From: Mycocentrospora acerina
Lineage: Eukaryota; Ascomycota; Dothideomycetes; Pleosporales
Length of the DNA stretch: 47,065 bases
Assembly (NCBI GenBank): GCA_022701365.1
Contig: JAKUHH010000022.1
Location: 1-47,065, forward strand
Direction: 5' to 3'
The notes below the pieces were generated by a model that did no database searches, was not told the origin of the DNA, and worked only from the letters and a program-made list of their open reading frames with translations. A program made the translations under genes and the position numbers. Position 1 is the first letter of the stretch; each line of letters opens with the position of its first letter. This document shows, piece by piece, positions 10,809-20,430 of the stretch.

Positions 10809-12438
10809 TTATTCTGTCTGTTTACCCGCATGCGAGATGGACGTAACGCGCCCTGTTGGCAGGTCAATCTTTCCTTGTGTGGACTGCTCAATTGGTATTA
10901 CGCTTTGGCTGCCGAACTCTCGGACCACCAACCATGCAGGCCAAATGGCAACAGCCCACAATGCAAAGTTCCAATAAACAGCGCCAACCTCTGCGAACAA
11001 CGTAACAGAAGTTATTCCATAACTAACCGCTTGCCAGGCGGACTCAGAACCCCTTAATAATGCTGCGTACCGAATCACTTCCGGTTCGTCAGCCGCAAGA
11101 TTGCCGATGATGAAGTATAGGAACAAGTAGTTCATCTGGAAGCCGACCGTGAGAAAGATGAAAACTGCAAAGGCGCGGCCAAATCCGGCGGATTTCCAGT
11201 CATATGTTGGTTGCGAAGATTTGAATTCTGTGACAAGTATTGTGGCCCACAGCCACCAAGCGCCCTGAATTATGGCGATAGTCCAGAATGTGGTTCGGGA
11301 TCTTTTCTTGAGAGACACAGTCGAACGATCAAGCCATGCGCCTACGAGGTTGCCACAGGTGACAGCAATGATACCAGAAAGGAAGGAGCCAAGGGCACGA
11401 GCGCGAACTGAAAACCATACTTTCAAGGTGTTAGCAGCTGATTCGAAAAATATCAAAAGTTGACGTGGATTCAAAACTTACAAGCGAGGTAGGTGTTATA
11501 CACTGCTTCTGCAAAGACAGCCTGACCAATCCAAAGTAGAATTAGCAAGAATCTTTTGGTAAAGAAGAGCTTAGTTGTTGCTTTAATCTCGAACCAAGGG
11601 TTTTGCAAGATCGACAACTCAACTTTCTTGCCGTCTTTCCTTTCTACCTTGCCTGGACTGTTCAAGAACCAGCCAACGACAGGGCCAATACACTGCAACG
11701 CAATGAATACCTGATAAACTGTGTAGGACACTTTGCCTGCTCCATTTCGGTCTGCGTTAAGGCCTAGGTTTATAGCCCCACCAAGAATTTGACCACCAAG
11801 TCGATATGTGAGCCAATATCCAAGTGCCTTGCCTTTGTTCCAGGGTTCTGGGTACGCTATGGCAATTGCGGCTTCAGCCATCCAAAATACACCTGCAGAT
11901 ATCCCACATAGTGCTGAACCTAGGTAGATAAACCACTCTGTTCCATAGCGATTGTTACAGTAAAGAGCTACAGTTATCAGTATAGAATAAAGCGATAAAA
12001 GTTGAGAAACCTACCGGCGGCGTAGGGAGCGTATCCAATTCTTGGAGTCTATTAGTACCTAAATTCATTTATATGTTGACCTCGGCTATACTTACGTGCC
12101 AAAAATTAAAGCTCCTTTGATTCCAATGTAATGAACAATCACACTACTGAAGTAGCAGCTTACCACCATCAGACAGAACGTGAGTGCATTCCCGGCATTC
12201 ACTAGATGGGGTGACTGTGAGCCTCCGGCCCCCAAGCTATTCATTGCACCCCAAATTCCAGGTGCTGAGAAGTTACAGAGGCCAAGAATAGTGATGTTGA
12301 AGAACGTTGAGCGGTACCATTTTGCTGTGGTATTTGGTAAGCGTAATTCGAAAGCTCAGAGATTGACATACTTGGATAGTCGCGCCGCTCGCCTTCTGCA
12401 TTGCCGACCGACTCAAGGGAACTATCTCGTTCGGTCAT
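10809..12438 (-). CDS. UNC93-like (DUF895) MFS transporter B
   Basis: Five exons: 12438-12372, 12324-12096, 12040-12015, 11967-11482, 11419-10809, for 472 residues. Exon 3 is only 26 nt. Family signatures are KWYRSTFFN, APGIWGAMNSLGAGG, GYAPYAAALYCNNRYGTEW, GKVERKDGKKVE, SVRARALGS, SAGFGRAFAVF, and a last membrane part with FLYFIIGNLAADEPEVIRYA, ending in a polar cytosolic tail. It is a paralogue of the transporter at 4141-5738 and shares the intron inside the APY(A/S)A-LY motif in the same phase; the other intron positions differ. Its start lies about 650 bp downstream of the BVMO 3' end. Substrate unknown; a plasma-membrane importer is the usual assumption. Confidence 0.87.
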
Positions 12439-13086
12439 TTCTGGGAAGATAACTTATGCTTGAAAATCCAAAAAAAAACTTAATGAGTAGATCTGTTGGA
12501 CTTCTGTGAGCTATTAACGTTCACTAGTGTAGAGATATTCGGAGATCATATCGCAAAGAATGTAGATCTCAACATGTGAACGATTCATGCACCCTATACC
12601 GAGTCGCCGGTATTCGGACAAAAGTGGCTTATATTTCGGTTGGGTTACAGCGGAAAGGATCCATATCATGCAAGCACGGATATTAAACGCATGTTTCCAC
12701 GCGATGTAATGCGGGCATTTGGACTGGAGAGCACGCCATCTTCCCTGTGCTTGACGAAGTGCTGGGCGATCAACTGCACAACAATAAGGAAACCTTACAG
12801 GATTCAGAAAACTAGTGAATAGCATATCGTGTTAATACTGATTCGAAATAGATAAGCAGATTTCGTCATTTCAACAAGAAAAAATTAGTGCGAGAATGCC
12901 GAAGGTAGAACGGCAGATAAACCATAGTTGAGCTGCTTAGTAACATTTTCAAAATGAGGGTTGTGTTGTATCATCGTTGAAAGGACAAGTGTGTTGCTCG
13001 ATCTGAATTAAGACTTGCATTGATAGATAAAGAAGAATAAATAAGTCGTGCCCAAAAATTCTGATCACCATTTGACGTTCCTGAAT
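12439..13086. promoter_or_regulatory. Intergenic region upstream of transporter B
   Basis: 648 bp holding the transporter B promoter (leftward) and the 3' flank of the BVMO. Short open frames here lack any family resemblance. No specific site can be supported. Confidence 0.35.
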
Positions 13087-14988
13087 TTAGGTCGATCTCT
13101 TTGTCGCGCCTGGGGTATCCCACCAGCTCTCATGAAGGTCTTTTATGTCCACCTCTTGCCCCGGAGCCTTTAGGTACGAAGTCAAATCGCTATCTTCTTC
13201 TGTTTCTGCGCGGGTATAACCATTACCAAAGTAGGCAAATCTGTTAACTTTGTTGCTTTCGTTTCGTTCATATTCCCAATCTTCCCATCGTGGGTCACGC
13301 CTCACAAGAGTGACATGCGCAGCTGAGCCAGGCCATAGACCATGAATACGTTGGCCAGGAACACCACCATTATTCCAGGAGGAACAATTGTCTGTAAGAA
13401 CAGTGGTGGGGAAAAAGGCGTCGCAAAAGTCGACAAAGTCATCGGCGGCCTCTTTCGATGGTGATATTGCCTGGATGCCTTGTGAAGATACTTTCCGCAG
13501 AATTCTGGCAAAGTATGTGAGAGCCGTTTCAACAGCTTGTGGAACTGTCCCTGATGGACCAGTCGCATGTGGGCCGGCGAGGAAAAAAAGATTTGGAAAG
13601 CCTGGGGTGGCCAGACCCATGTACGTGTATGGATAGCCCCATTTGCCTCCAGGTGTCCATGCTTCCCTTAAATCGACTCCTCGTGCCTTTACTGGAAACG
13701 GAGGAACAAGATCTGTGTTTGCGCCTGTGGCACAAAATATGGCATCAAATTCGTACGACTTGCCATCGAGAGTTTGGATTCCAGTGGTAGTGAAGCGTTT
13801 AATACCCGTCTTAACAAGTTCGACGTTGTCTTCGGTGAGCGACTCAAGATATCCGGGGCCTGGAGTCAGTCTTCGGCAGTGAGGCGCAAAGTCCGGTATC
13901 AATCCTTCAAGTAGTTCAGGTTTTTTTGCTACCCGCTTACTCATGACGTCTACAAACAAGTCACGAATGCCTTCGTTTTCAGCCGAGTTTCGAATCATAG
14001 CGCGGAAACGTCTCCAATATCTGTCCTCTATATCTTTACGGAATGCCAAATATGCCTTTGGGTCTTGGAATGATTTGCGTAACTCTTCAGAATACGGCTG
14101 GGGCTCGAAAGTTCGCTCATCGCCTGCCCACGATGTCGCGATCCACGTGGGATTACGCACGAAATGGGTAACGTGTTGGGAGACAAGTTGCAGGTTTGGA
14201 ACAATTTGGAGGCCACTCGCTCCATTTCCAATTACAGCAACTTTCTTCGACGTTGGATCAAAGGTGGAGTCCCAGTTCGAGGTGTGATTCAAGTGACCTT
14301 TAAACTCGTCGATGCCGGGGTAATCTGGCAATTTCCAGGCGTTGAAACGGCCAATTGCAGTTATGACAAAGTCAAAGGACTCTGTAAATGAGTTGTTATT
14401 TTCAAGGTCATAGACCTCTAAGTGCCATTGCGATTGCGAATCGTCCCAGACAGCTTCGTCAACTCGATGCCGCAACTTGACATATTTGTACACGTCGTAT
14501 TTCCTAGCTTGGGATTGCCAATAATCACGAATCTCTGCACCCTTGGCAAATATTTCTGACCACTGTGTATTGGGAGAAAATGTTGACTGATAAACGTGGG
14601 CTGGAATGTCGCATCTCACTCCAGGATAAACGTTCTCGAGCCATGTTCCACTCTATTTCAGCGTCAGAAGAGTGATGCGAGACCTCTTGGTCAAACTTAC
14701 CACATCTTCATTCTTTTCGAAGATTGTGAGCTTGATGCCTGGGACCTTTGCGGGAAGCAGCACGCCAGCGTTGATACCTGAAAGGCCGGCGCCCACAACC
14801 GCCACTTTCAACTCCCGTACATTGTCGATGGAATGTGTTGAGTCAAGCCGTAACCTCGATACTGGATAATTGATAGGTAGTATTGGGCGAGTATCTTCTT
14901 GTTTTTCTTCTTTTGCAGATGTAAGGTGGTCTGTCAGCTGCGCGATACGACGTGTGGATGGTGAAGTGGTGGTTGAGTTCTGCGCCAT
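13087..14988 (-). CDS. Type I Baeyer-Villiger flavin monooxygenase
   Basis: Two exons, 14988-14701 and 14652-13087, joined across a 48 bp GTAAGT/TAG intron, give 617 residues. The FAD Rossmann motif GAGLSG is at 66-71, and the NADPH motif GNGASG at 238-243. Between them is FKGHLNHTSNWD (from 213), which fits the type I BVMO fingerprint FxGxxxHxxxW with Asp following. The motifs TWLENVYPGVRCDIPAH and FCATGANTD are also typical. These enzymes insert oxygen next to a ketone to give esters or lactones using NADPH and O2. The N-terminal 60 residues are polar and non-conserved. It is divergent from the Dal5-like permease. A TATAAG element on the minus strand near 15065 could be its TATA box. Its place among two LLM monooxygenases suggests a stepwise oxidative pathway (inference). 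Confidence 0.92.
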
Positions 14989-15432
14989 CCTTGACTAGGC
15001 TAGACAAACTGAGGGGAGATCTTGTTCTACAGAATTTCCATCAACAAACTCGTACGACAAAGGCTTATAAAGGTTGAAAAGAAACCTTAACACCATGATC
15101 ATCTACCGAAAATTCGCCGAGTCGTACCATAGATTTGATGATCCCGTTATCGGGTCGCTGTCCTAAAGTCATGCATGCGGATGCAATCACGTCTTCTCCC
15201 CACCTGCTGACGGTATGTGCCAAGTCGCATGACGCTCAACTGTCGTGCTTAATACCCTGAAGCAACTCAGCATACACGCTAGTGACTGCTGAATCTAGAT
15301 CTGATAGTAAAATCTGTATGGTACGGTATGTGCAGAAGTTAAGACTTAAGTTCGGACTTTGAGTCTACTTAAGGCCAACCTTAAAACCTTTAACAGTGAC
15401 TTCACGGTTTCTGCTAATTCACGATTTCACAC
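14989..15432. promoter_or_regulatory. Divergent promoter between BVMO and Dal5-like permease
   Basis: 444 bp with genes leaving in both directions. A TATAAG on the minus strand near 15065 suits the BVMO. A GCATGCGGATGC-like short palindromic segment lies near 15173-15186. Shared regulation is inference. Confidence 0.45.
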
Positions 15433-17037
15433 ATGTCTTCGCCTATTAAAGCCCGCAGATGGTACGACATTCGTTGGTTCCAAGAGCAAGACACGCCTGA
15501 GGAACGCAAGTTAATTACCAAGCTCGATCTTCTGATAGTTCCTTATGTCTTCCTAAGCTACTGGGTCAAGTACATTGATCAAGCAAATATCAGTAAGTTC
15601 AAGAAAAATTACGGAGGACCATTGCTGACGATCTCTAGATAATGCTTATGTAGCCGGCATGAAAGAAGACCTTGGTTTCCACGGCAATCAGCTTGTTCAA
15701 CTACAGACTATGTATGTCATAGGTGCTGTATTAGGACAGTTGCCGTTCATGTATCTCTTTACGCGGGTTCCCATGTACTATTTGATACCTTTTCTCGATA
15801 TCGCTTGGGGTCTTTTTACGTTGCTCCAATACCGCGTACATTCGTATGCAGAGTTAGCTGCGTATCGATTTCTAGTCGGTTGGTTTGAAGCTGCTTTCTT
15901 TCCAGCTATACACTACATCTTCGGTAAGTTTAAAGATTTGATAAGATGTCACCATCTTTAACATAAAGTCAGGTTCATGGTACAGAGGCGACGAGACAGG
16001 ACGTAGAGGTGGCTTCTTTTATGTAGGCCTCTCGTTGGGCACGCTCACTGCAGCTCTTATTCAATCTGCAGCATCATCGCGTCTTGATGGGGTCCACGGA
16101 CTTGCAGGTTGGCGATGGATGTATATTATCTGTGCCATCATTACAATCCCAGTAGGTATTCTCGGGCTTTTTGTCATACCAGGAACGCCGGACCGTCCCA
16201 ACAAATGGGTATTGAAGGAAAACGATATTCAACTTGCTAAGAATCGTCTTCAAAGAGCTGGGCATTCCACAGAAGGTAAAGTCACCTTGGGAACATTTGT
16301 AAAGCTTGCCAAATCTCCTCTACTTTGGGCATTCTTGCTACTTGACATATTCTTTTGGAACGGCAGTTACAACACATCATCAGGAAGTTATCTTCTCTGG
16401 CTAAAAAGTCTCAAGCGATACACTCCAGCTCGCATTAACGAACTAGGAGCTATCTCGCCTGCTTTAGGAATATTTTACACGCTTGCCGTTTGTTTTGCGT
16501 CAGATTTTTTCCTAGGACCTGCTTGGGCTATCACTGTCGCTTATGTTTGGAATATTATCGGGCTGATCATTCTTGTTATTTGGACCGTTCCCGAGCCGGC
16601 TCTATGGTTTGCTTTCATGACGACTTACTCAGCTGTTGCTATGTCAAGTGTACTCTATGGCTGGATCAACAGTCAACTGAGCTATTCGCCAGCTGAACGA
16701 TCTGTAGCACTAGTTCTTGCTAATACGTTGGCCCAGTCAACCACGGCTTGGACACCACGGCTTGTTTTCAAGACAGTTGAAGGCCCAAGATTCCGAAAAG
16801 GATATCCGTTTGTGCTTGCAAATTCGGTTTGCTTGATTATCCTTGCTCACATCATCAACTTCTATGTCAAGAAGAGAAAAACGTGAGTATTTGCGATTTC
16901 GCATGAGTGGCCATCCACTAATACCTCCTAGTGTTGAGTCGTTTAAGGCGAAGAGTGAAGACGACATCGTAATTGAGGAATCGGGATCTCCTATCTTTCC
17001 AAAAGGGCATACATCTCCGGCTGACAATAAAGCCTGA
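15433..17037 (+). CDS. Dal5/allantoate-permease-like MFS transporter (anion:cation symporter family)
   Basis: Four exons, 15433-15592, 15639-15923, 15973-16882 and 16932-17037, give 486 residues. The N-terminus shows EERKLITKLDLLIVPYVFLSYW and YIDQANINNAYVAGM, typical of the Dal5/TNA1-type anion:cation symporters. It continues with WGLFTLLQYRV, RFLVGWFEAAFFPAIHYIFGSWYRGDE and GGFFYVGLSLGTL. About 12 membrane segments are expected. The last intron (GTGAGT donor at 16883) adds a polar, acidic tail; without it the protein would stop right after the final membrane segment, so the last exon is the least certain part. Family members import allantoate, nicotinate, pantothenate, biotin precursors or other organic anions. 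Placed between the BVMO and LLM monooxygenase 2, it could carry the cluster substrate. Confidence 0.88.
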
Positions 17038-17536
17038 TCATAGTAATGGGGATATCAGATCTTAGGCTTGTGCTAAACGTATTAATTGAAGATCCATGAG
17101 TGAGCTCCAATCGGCATCTCATTTCTGAAAACTTAGTGATATATAGGATCAAGATTGGCTACAGACAGGTCTAATTTTCATTTGTATTCTATAGAAGTCT
17201 GGCCGGTAAAAAGTCGAATTTGATCAAACATCACGTGTCATTTACGAGCCAATCCTTTTTGATGATACACGAGCATGCAACGTTACTTGAAATGTACATG
17301 TGTGCATTGAGTGCATATGCAACTCCACCCTCAACGATTCGTATGGTATCGGAAAGCGACCTTGAATGGCGCAATATTTGGCCTGAATTACGACAATTAC
17401 ACATGTTCGGCATGTCTGATGGATTACCACATACTACCAATTAAAGCCAGACATGATAGCATGATAACATAAATACTTTTCCTGGTCCAATTATCGAGTA
17501 CTCATTCACAATCCTTATTCCATCCTTGTTGGCACA
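17038..17536. promoter_or_regulatory. Promoter region of LLM monooxygenase 2
   Basis: 499 bp between the permease stop and the LLM 2 start. A CACGTG core lies near 17232, and a TGCATTGAGTGCATATGC stretch near 17303. The reading frames inside are short and without motifs. Confidence 0.4.
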
Positions 17537-19115
17537 ATGGTTGAGACTACAACAACTTCTTCGAGTGGAAACGGGCCAAAAAAGATTCTCATAAATGCCT
17601 TTGACATGAGCACTGTCGGCCATTTGAGCCCAGGGCAATGGAAAAATCCAAAAGATCGTTCTGCTTCGAAACGCAAGCTGGACTACTGGATTGATCTGGC
17701 AAAGCTGCTTGAGCGTGGAGGAATCAATGCTCTTTTTCTGGCGGACACGTATGGTGGGTATGACACCTATGAGGGAAGTTTGGACAACTGCATTCGCCGA
17801 GCAGCACAGTGGCCAATGACAGACCCTACAATTGTGAGTGATTTTGTTGAAGGAGGGTTGGCGTTGGCCATCTTCACTATGATGCTTACTTTCACAAGCC
17901 AATCTCCGCAATGGCAGCTGTAACCAAAAACCTCGCCTTTGCCATCACAGCCTCTACCTCGTTCGAGCCACCTTTCCTGTTGGCAAAACGATTTAGTACT
18001 CTGGACTGGATGACCAACGGTCGTTTTGGTTGGAACATTGTTACAAGTTGGAAGAAGGCGGCCTTTAAGGCTATTGGAATCGACACCCCAATCGAGCACG
18101 ATGAGCGGTATGCACAAGCAGACGAATATCTGCGCGTGCTTTATAAGTACGTGTTTCTCTTATTGCATTGTTGTAAAACTGCTGTGGAGAAGACTAACCC
18201 ATTCTAAGACTATGGGAAGGCTCCTGGGCCGACGATGCCATTACAGAAAACGCGGAGAGAGACGAGTACATTGATCCAAGCAAAATCCGCACCATCAAGC
18301 ATGATGGCAAATATTTTCATCTCGAATCGCGCCACATCGTGGACCCTTCACCTCAACGTACACCCTTTCTCTTCCAAGCTGGGACATCGTCCGCCGGATC
18401 TGAATTCGCTGCTACCCATGCGGAGGCTATTTTTGTTTCTTCTCACTCTCCCGTAGTTCTGCGACCCAAGATCGATAAGATACGTCAGCTTGCAGCACAA
18501 AAGGGACGCGATCCTCAGAGCATCAAGTTCTTCGCCACATTTACGCCTATCCTAGGCCGTACAGATGAAGAAGCGCAAGAGAAATACCAAGAGCTGAAGA
18601 AATATGCAAGCGAAATAGGAGGACTTGTATTGGTGTCTGGGTGGACTGGAATCGATCTTTCAAGGTATCCACCAGACCAGGTTCTGACTGCAGATGACGC
18701 TACAGAGGACCATCGCGTGCGCAGTCTACTTGAACAATTCACTGTGACAAGTCCTGATATACCAGCATGGACACCACGTGTCATAGCAGAGAAAGCGTCT
18801 ATCGGTGGGCTAGGGCCGGTTGCGGTGGGTTCTCCGAAAACAGTAGCGGATGAGCTTGAGCGATGGGTTCGGGAGGCAGATGTCGATGGGTTCAATGTTG
18901 GCTATGTAACGACACCCGGAAGCTTTGAGGATGTTGTAGACTTGTTGGTTCCAGAATTGAGAAAGAGGGGTATATATGCAGAAGTCGATGAGCAGAACAA
19001 AGGCGAGACATGGACGGCGAGGGAGAAAGTTTATGGGCGTGGACAAGCGAAGCTGCGAAGCGACCACGTTGGCTCAGGATATAGGTACGAGGTCTATGAT
19101 GAGGAGAAGCTATAG
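17537..19115 (+). CDS. LLM-type FMN-dependent monooxygenase 2 (NtaA/SnaA/DszA family)
   Basis: Three exons, 17537-17833, 17899-18146 and 18209-19115, give 483 residues. It is a TIM-barrel LLM enzyme with the same motif order as the one at 6605-8338: KKILINAFDM, FLADTYGGYDTYEGSL, AQWPMTDPTIPISAMAAVT, NGRFGWNIVTSW (139-150), HDERYAQADEYLRVLY, DPSPQRTPFLFQAGTSSAG, SIGGLGPVAVGSP and a C-terminal VDLLVPELRKRG. Introns of 65 and 62 bp lie after DPTI and inside LYK, positions that are uninterrupted in LLM 1. It needs FMNH2 from a reductase not present in the window. It is co-directional with the permease upstream and convergent with the acetolactate-decarboxylase-like gene. Which of the two LLM enzymes acts first, and on what, cannot be told. 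Confidence 0.9.
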
Positions 19116-19293
19116 TATAGCCTCGAAATTCTAGTACAAGCATTCTTGAGTATGAACTGTCGTATTATTCTAATCGTCTTCAAGGGAGTAGGCTGGGATA
19201 TGCGTACAGTTCGTCGTGGCACCATTCATCGTTAAATATTTTATTTGCATATCATATCCAACAAGAAAAAGCCTTTTAAAACAACAAAGATCC

Positions 19294-19935
19294 TTAAAGT
19301 CGTACTCCTTCCCACTCCCCACCGTGCGGGAACCCCAGGTGGAACCGCCCACACTTTGCAAAGTTGAAGGTTGCGTCTTCCGTGGTATCGAAATCCGCAA
19401 CTCTTCCACCCGCACTGCCACTCTCCTCCAGAAAATGCGCATGAATTCGCGGCCCACTGATAGCCTTCATCCATGTTGGAACAACAAAGCCGAAAATGAC
19501 GCCTGAAACGGTCCCAGGTCCAGACCTGCCATCGAAATACTCAATGGATTTGAAGCTTCCAGTAATCTTGAAAGGCATAAGGGTGTTGACACTTTGCATC
19601 TCAATTTCTTCGAATATTGCACTTGCAGAGACGAGGTCGATAAGGGCGTCCAGATCGACTTCAGGTATGGCCATTCGGTGGGTTGACCGGAATATGGTGA
19701 TCATTGCGAAGGGCAGACGAGCATCTATGGGTGCAGCGTTCGTGCTGCCGTCCTTTGCGATGGCATGCGCATATCCATCGATCAGAATCATAAGATTTCC
19801 ATTCTCATATATTCCGATGCCGTCGGTGCCATGGGAGGCCAGGTCGGCAGTCTGGGGTTGGCCCGTATTGAAGCCAGCGGCGAGGGCGGCGTAGGTGGAA
19901 AACTGAAATATATCATTTGGAGTTGACGCTACCAT
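19294..19935 (-). CDS. Alpha-acetolactate decarboxylase-like protein with altered metal ligands
   Basis: One exon, 213 residues. The fold family is recognised from FQFSTYAALAAG near the start, LMILIDGYAHAIAKDG (about 48-63), RLPFAMITIF, NTLMPFKITGSF, GTVSGVIFGFVVPTWM and IHAHFLEE followed by GGRVADF. In bacterial AlsD/BudA enzymes the zinc is held by three histidines, two in an HxH motif and one in a GGH motif, plus a glutamate in a GEL motif. Here the HxH pair is kept (H165, H167), but the third is Arg (R178) and the Glu position reads Asn (N47). Decarboxylation of acetolactate to acetoin is therefore doubtful; a changed or lost activity is possible. Convergent with LLM monooxygenase 2. The intronless small gene and bacterial-type family could mean past transfer (inference). 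Confidence 0.75.
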   Translation of the reverse strand: MVASTPNDIFQFSTYAALAAGFNTGQPQTADLASHGTDGIGIYENGNLMILIDGYAHAIAKDGSTNAAPIDARLPFAMITIFRSTHRMAIPEVDLDALIDLVSASAIFEEIEMQSVNTLMPFKITGSFKSIEYFDGRSGPGTVSGVIFGFVVPTWMKAISGPRIHAHFLEESGSAGGRVADFDTTEDATFNFAKCGRFHLGFPHGGEWEGVRL

Positions 19936-20430
19936 TTTCAGAGTGGGTCTTGTGTAGCTTTTGCAAGGGCGGAGGTTTCTGGTTGAGATGAAGAGTCGCT
20001 CGGGATATCTGTATCGTCCTCTTGAGACTTTCCGGGGTGAGAGGAGAGCCGGCTCACGTCTCGCAACTCGATGTCAAGAAGCCTGCGAGTTCATCGCAGA
20101 ACACCAAAGGTTGAAAACAAGTTAGCGCCACCTAACATCCGCCGGGAAAGAAGCATTTGGTGCGCGGCACAGCGGCTTACGCCACACGCTCGTATAGCGA
20201 GCCATTCTGGGAGACTTCGCTACAGTTTTGAAACAGCACGTTGACCCCACCCATGTCTGTTGTCGATGTTCTGTGAGTGAAGGAGGTGGAGCCCGTGGAA
20301 CGGCTCCTTACGTCATGGTCATCTGAGCTCCCCCCAGCTGTCGCAAGCTTCGAGCATCCACGCGCCCTGGACTCACGACTAAGAACTGCCAAACTCGACA
20401 CGGCCAAGTGATGAGCGCTAGCGAGCAGCG
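19936..20430. promoter_or_regulatory. Divergent intergenic region marking the cluster edge
   Basis: 495 bp between the acetolactate-decarboxylase-like gene (-) and the PhoD-like gene (+). From about 20200 onward base composition turns clearly more GC-rich. A 76-codon open frame on the minus strand at 20177-20407 shows no family motif and is not called. Confidence 0.4.

Noticed and set aside
20177..20407. 76-codon minus-strand frame between cluster and PhoD-like gene
   Set aside because: Ser/Arg-rich without motifs; lies in a divergent promoter.
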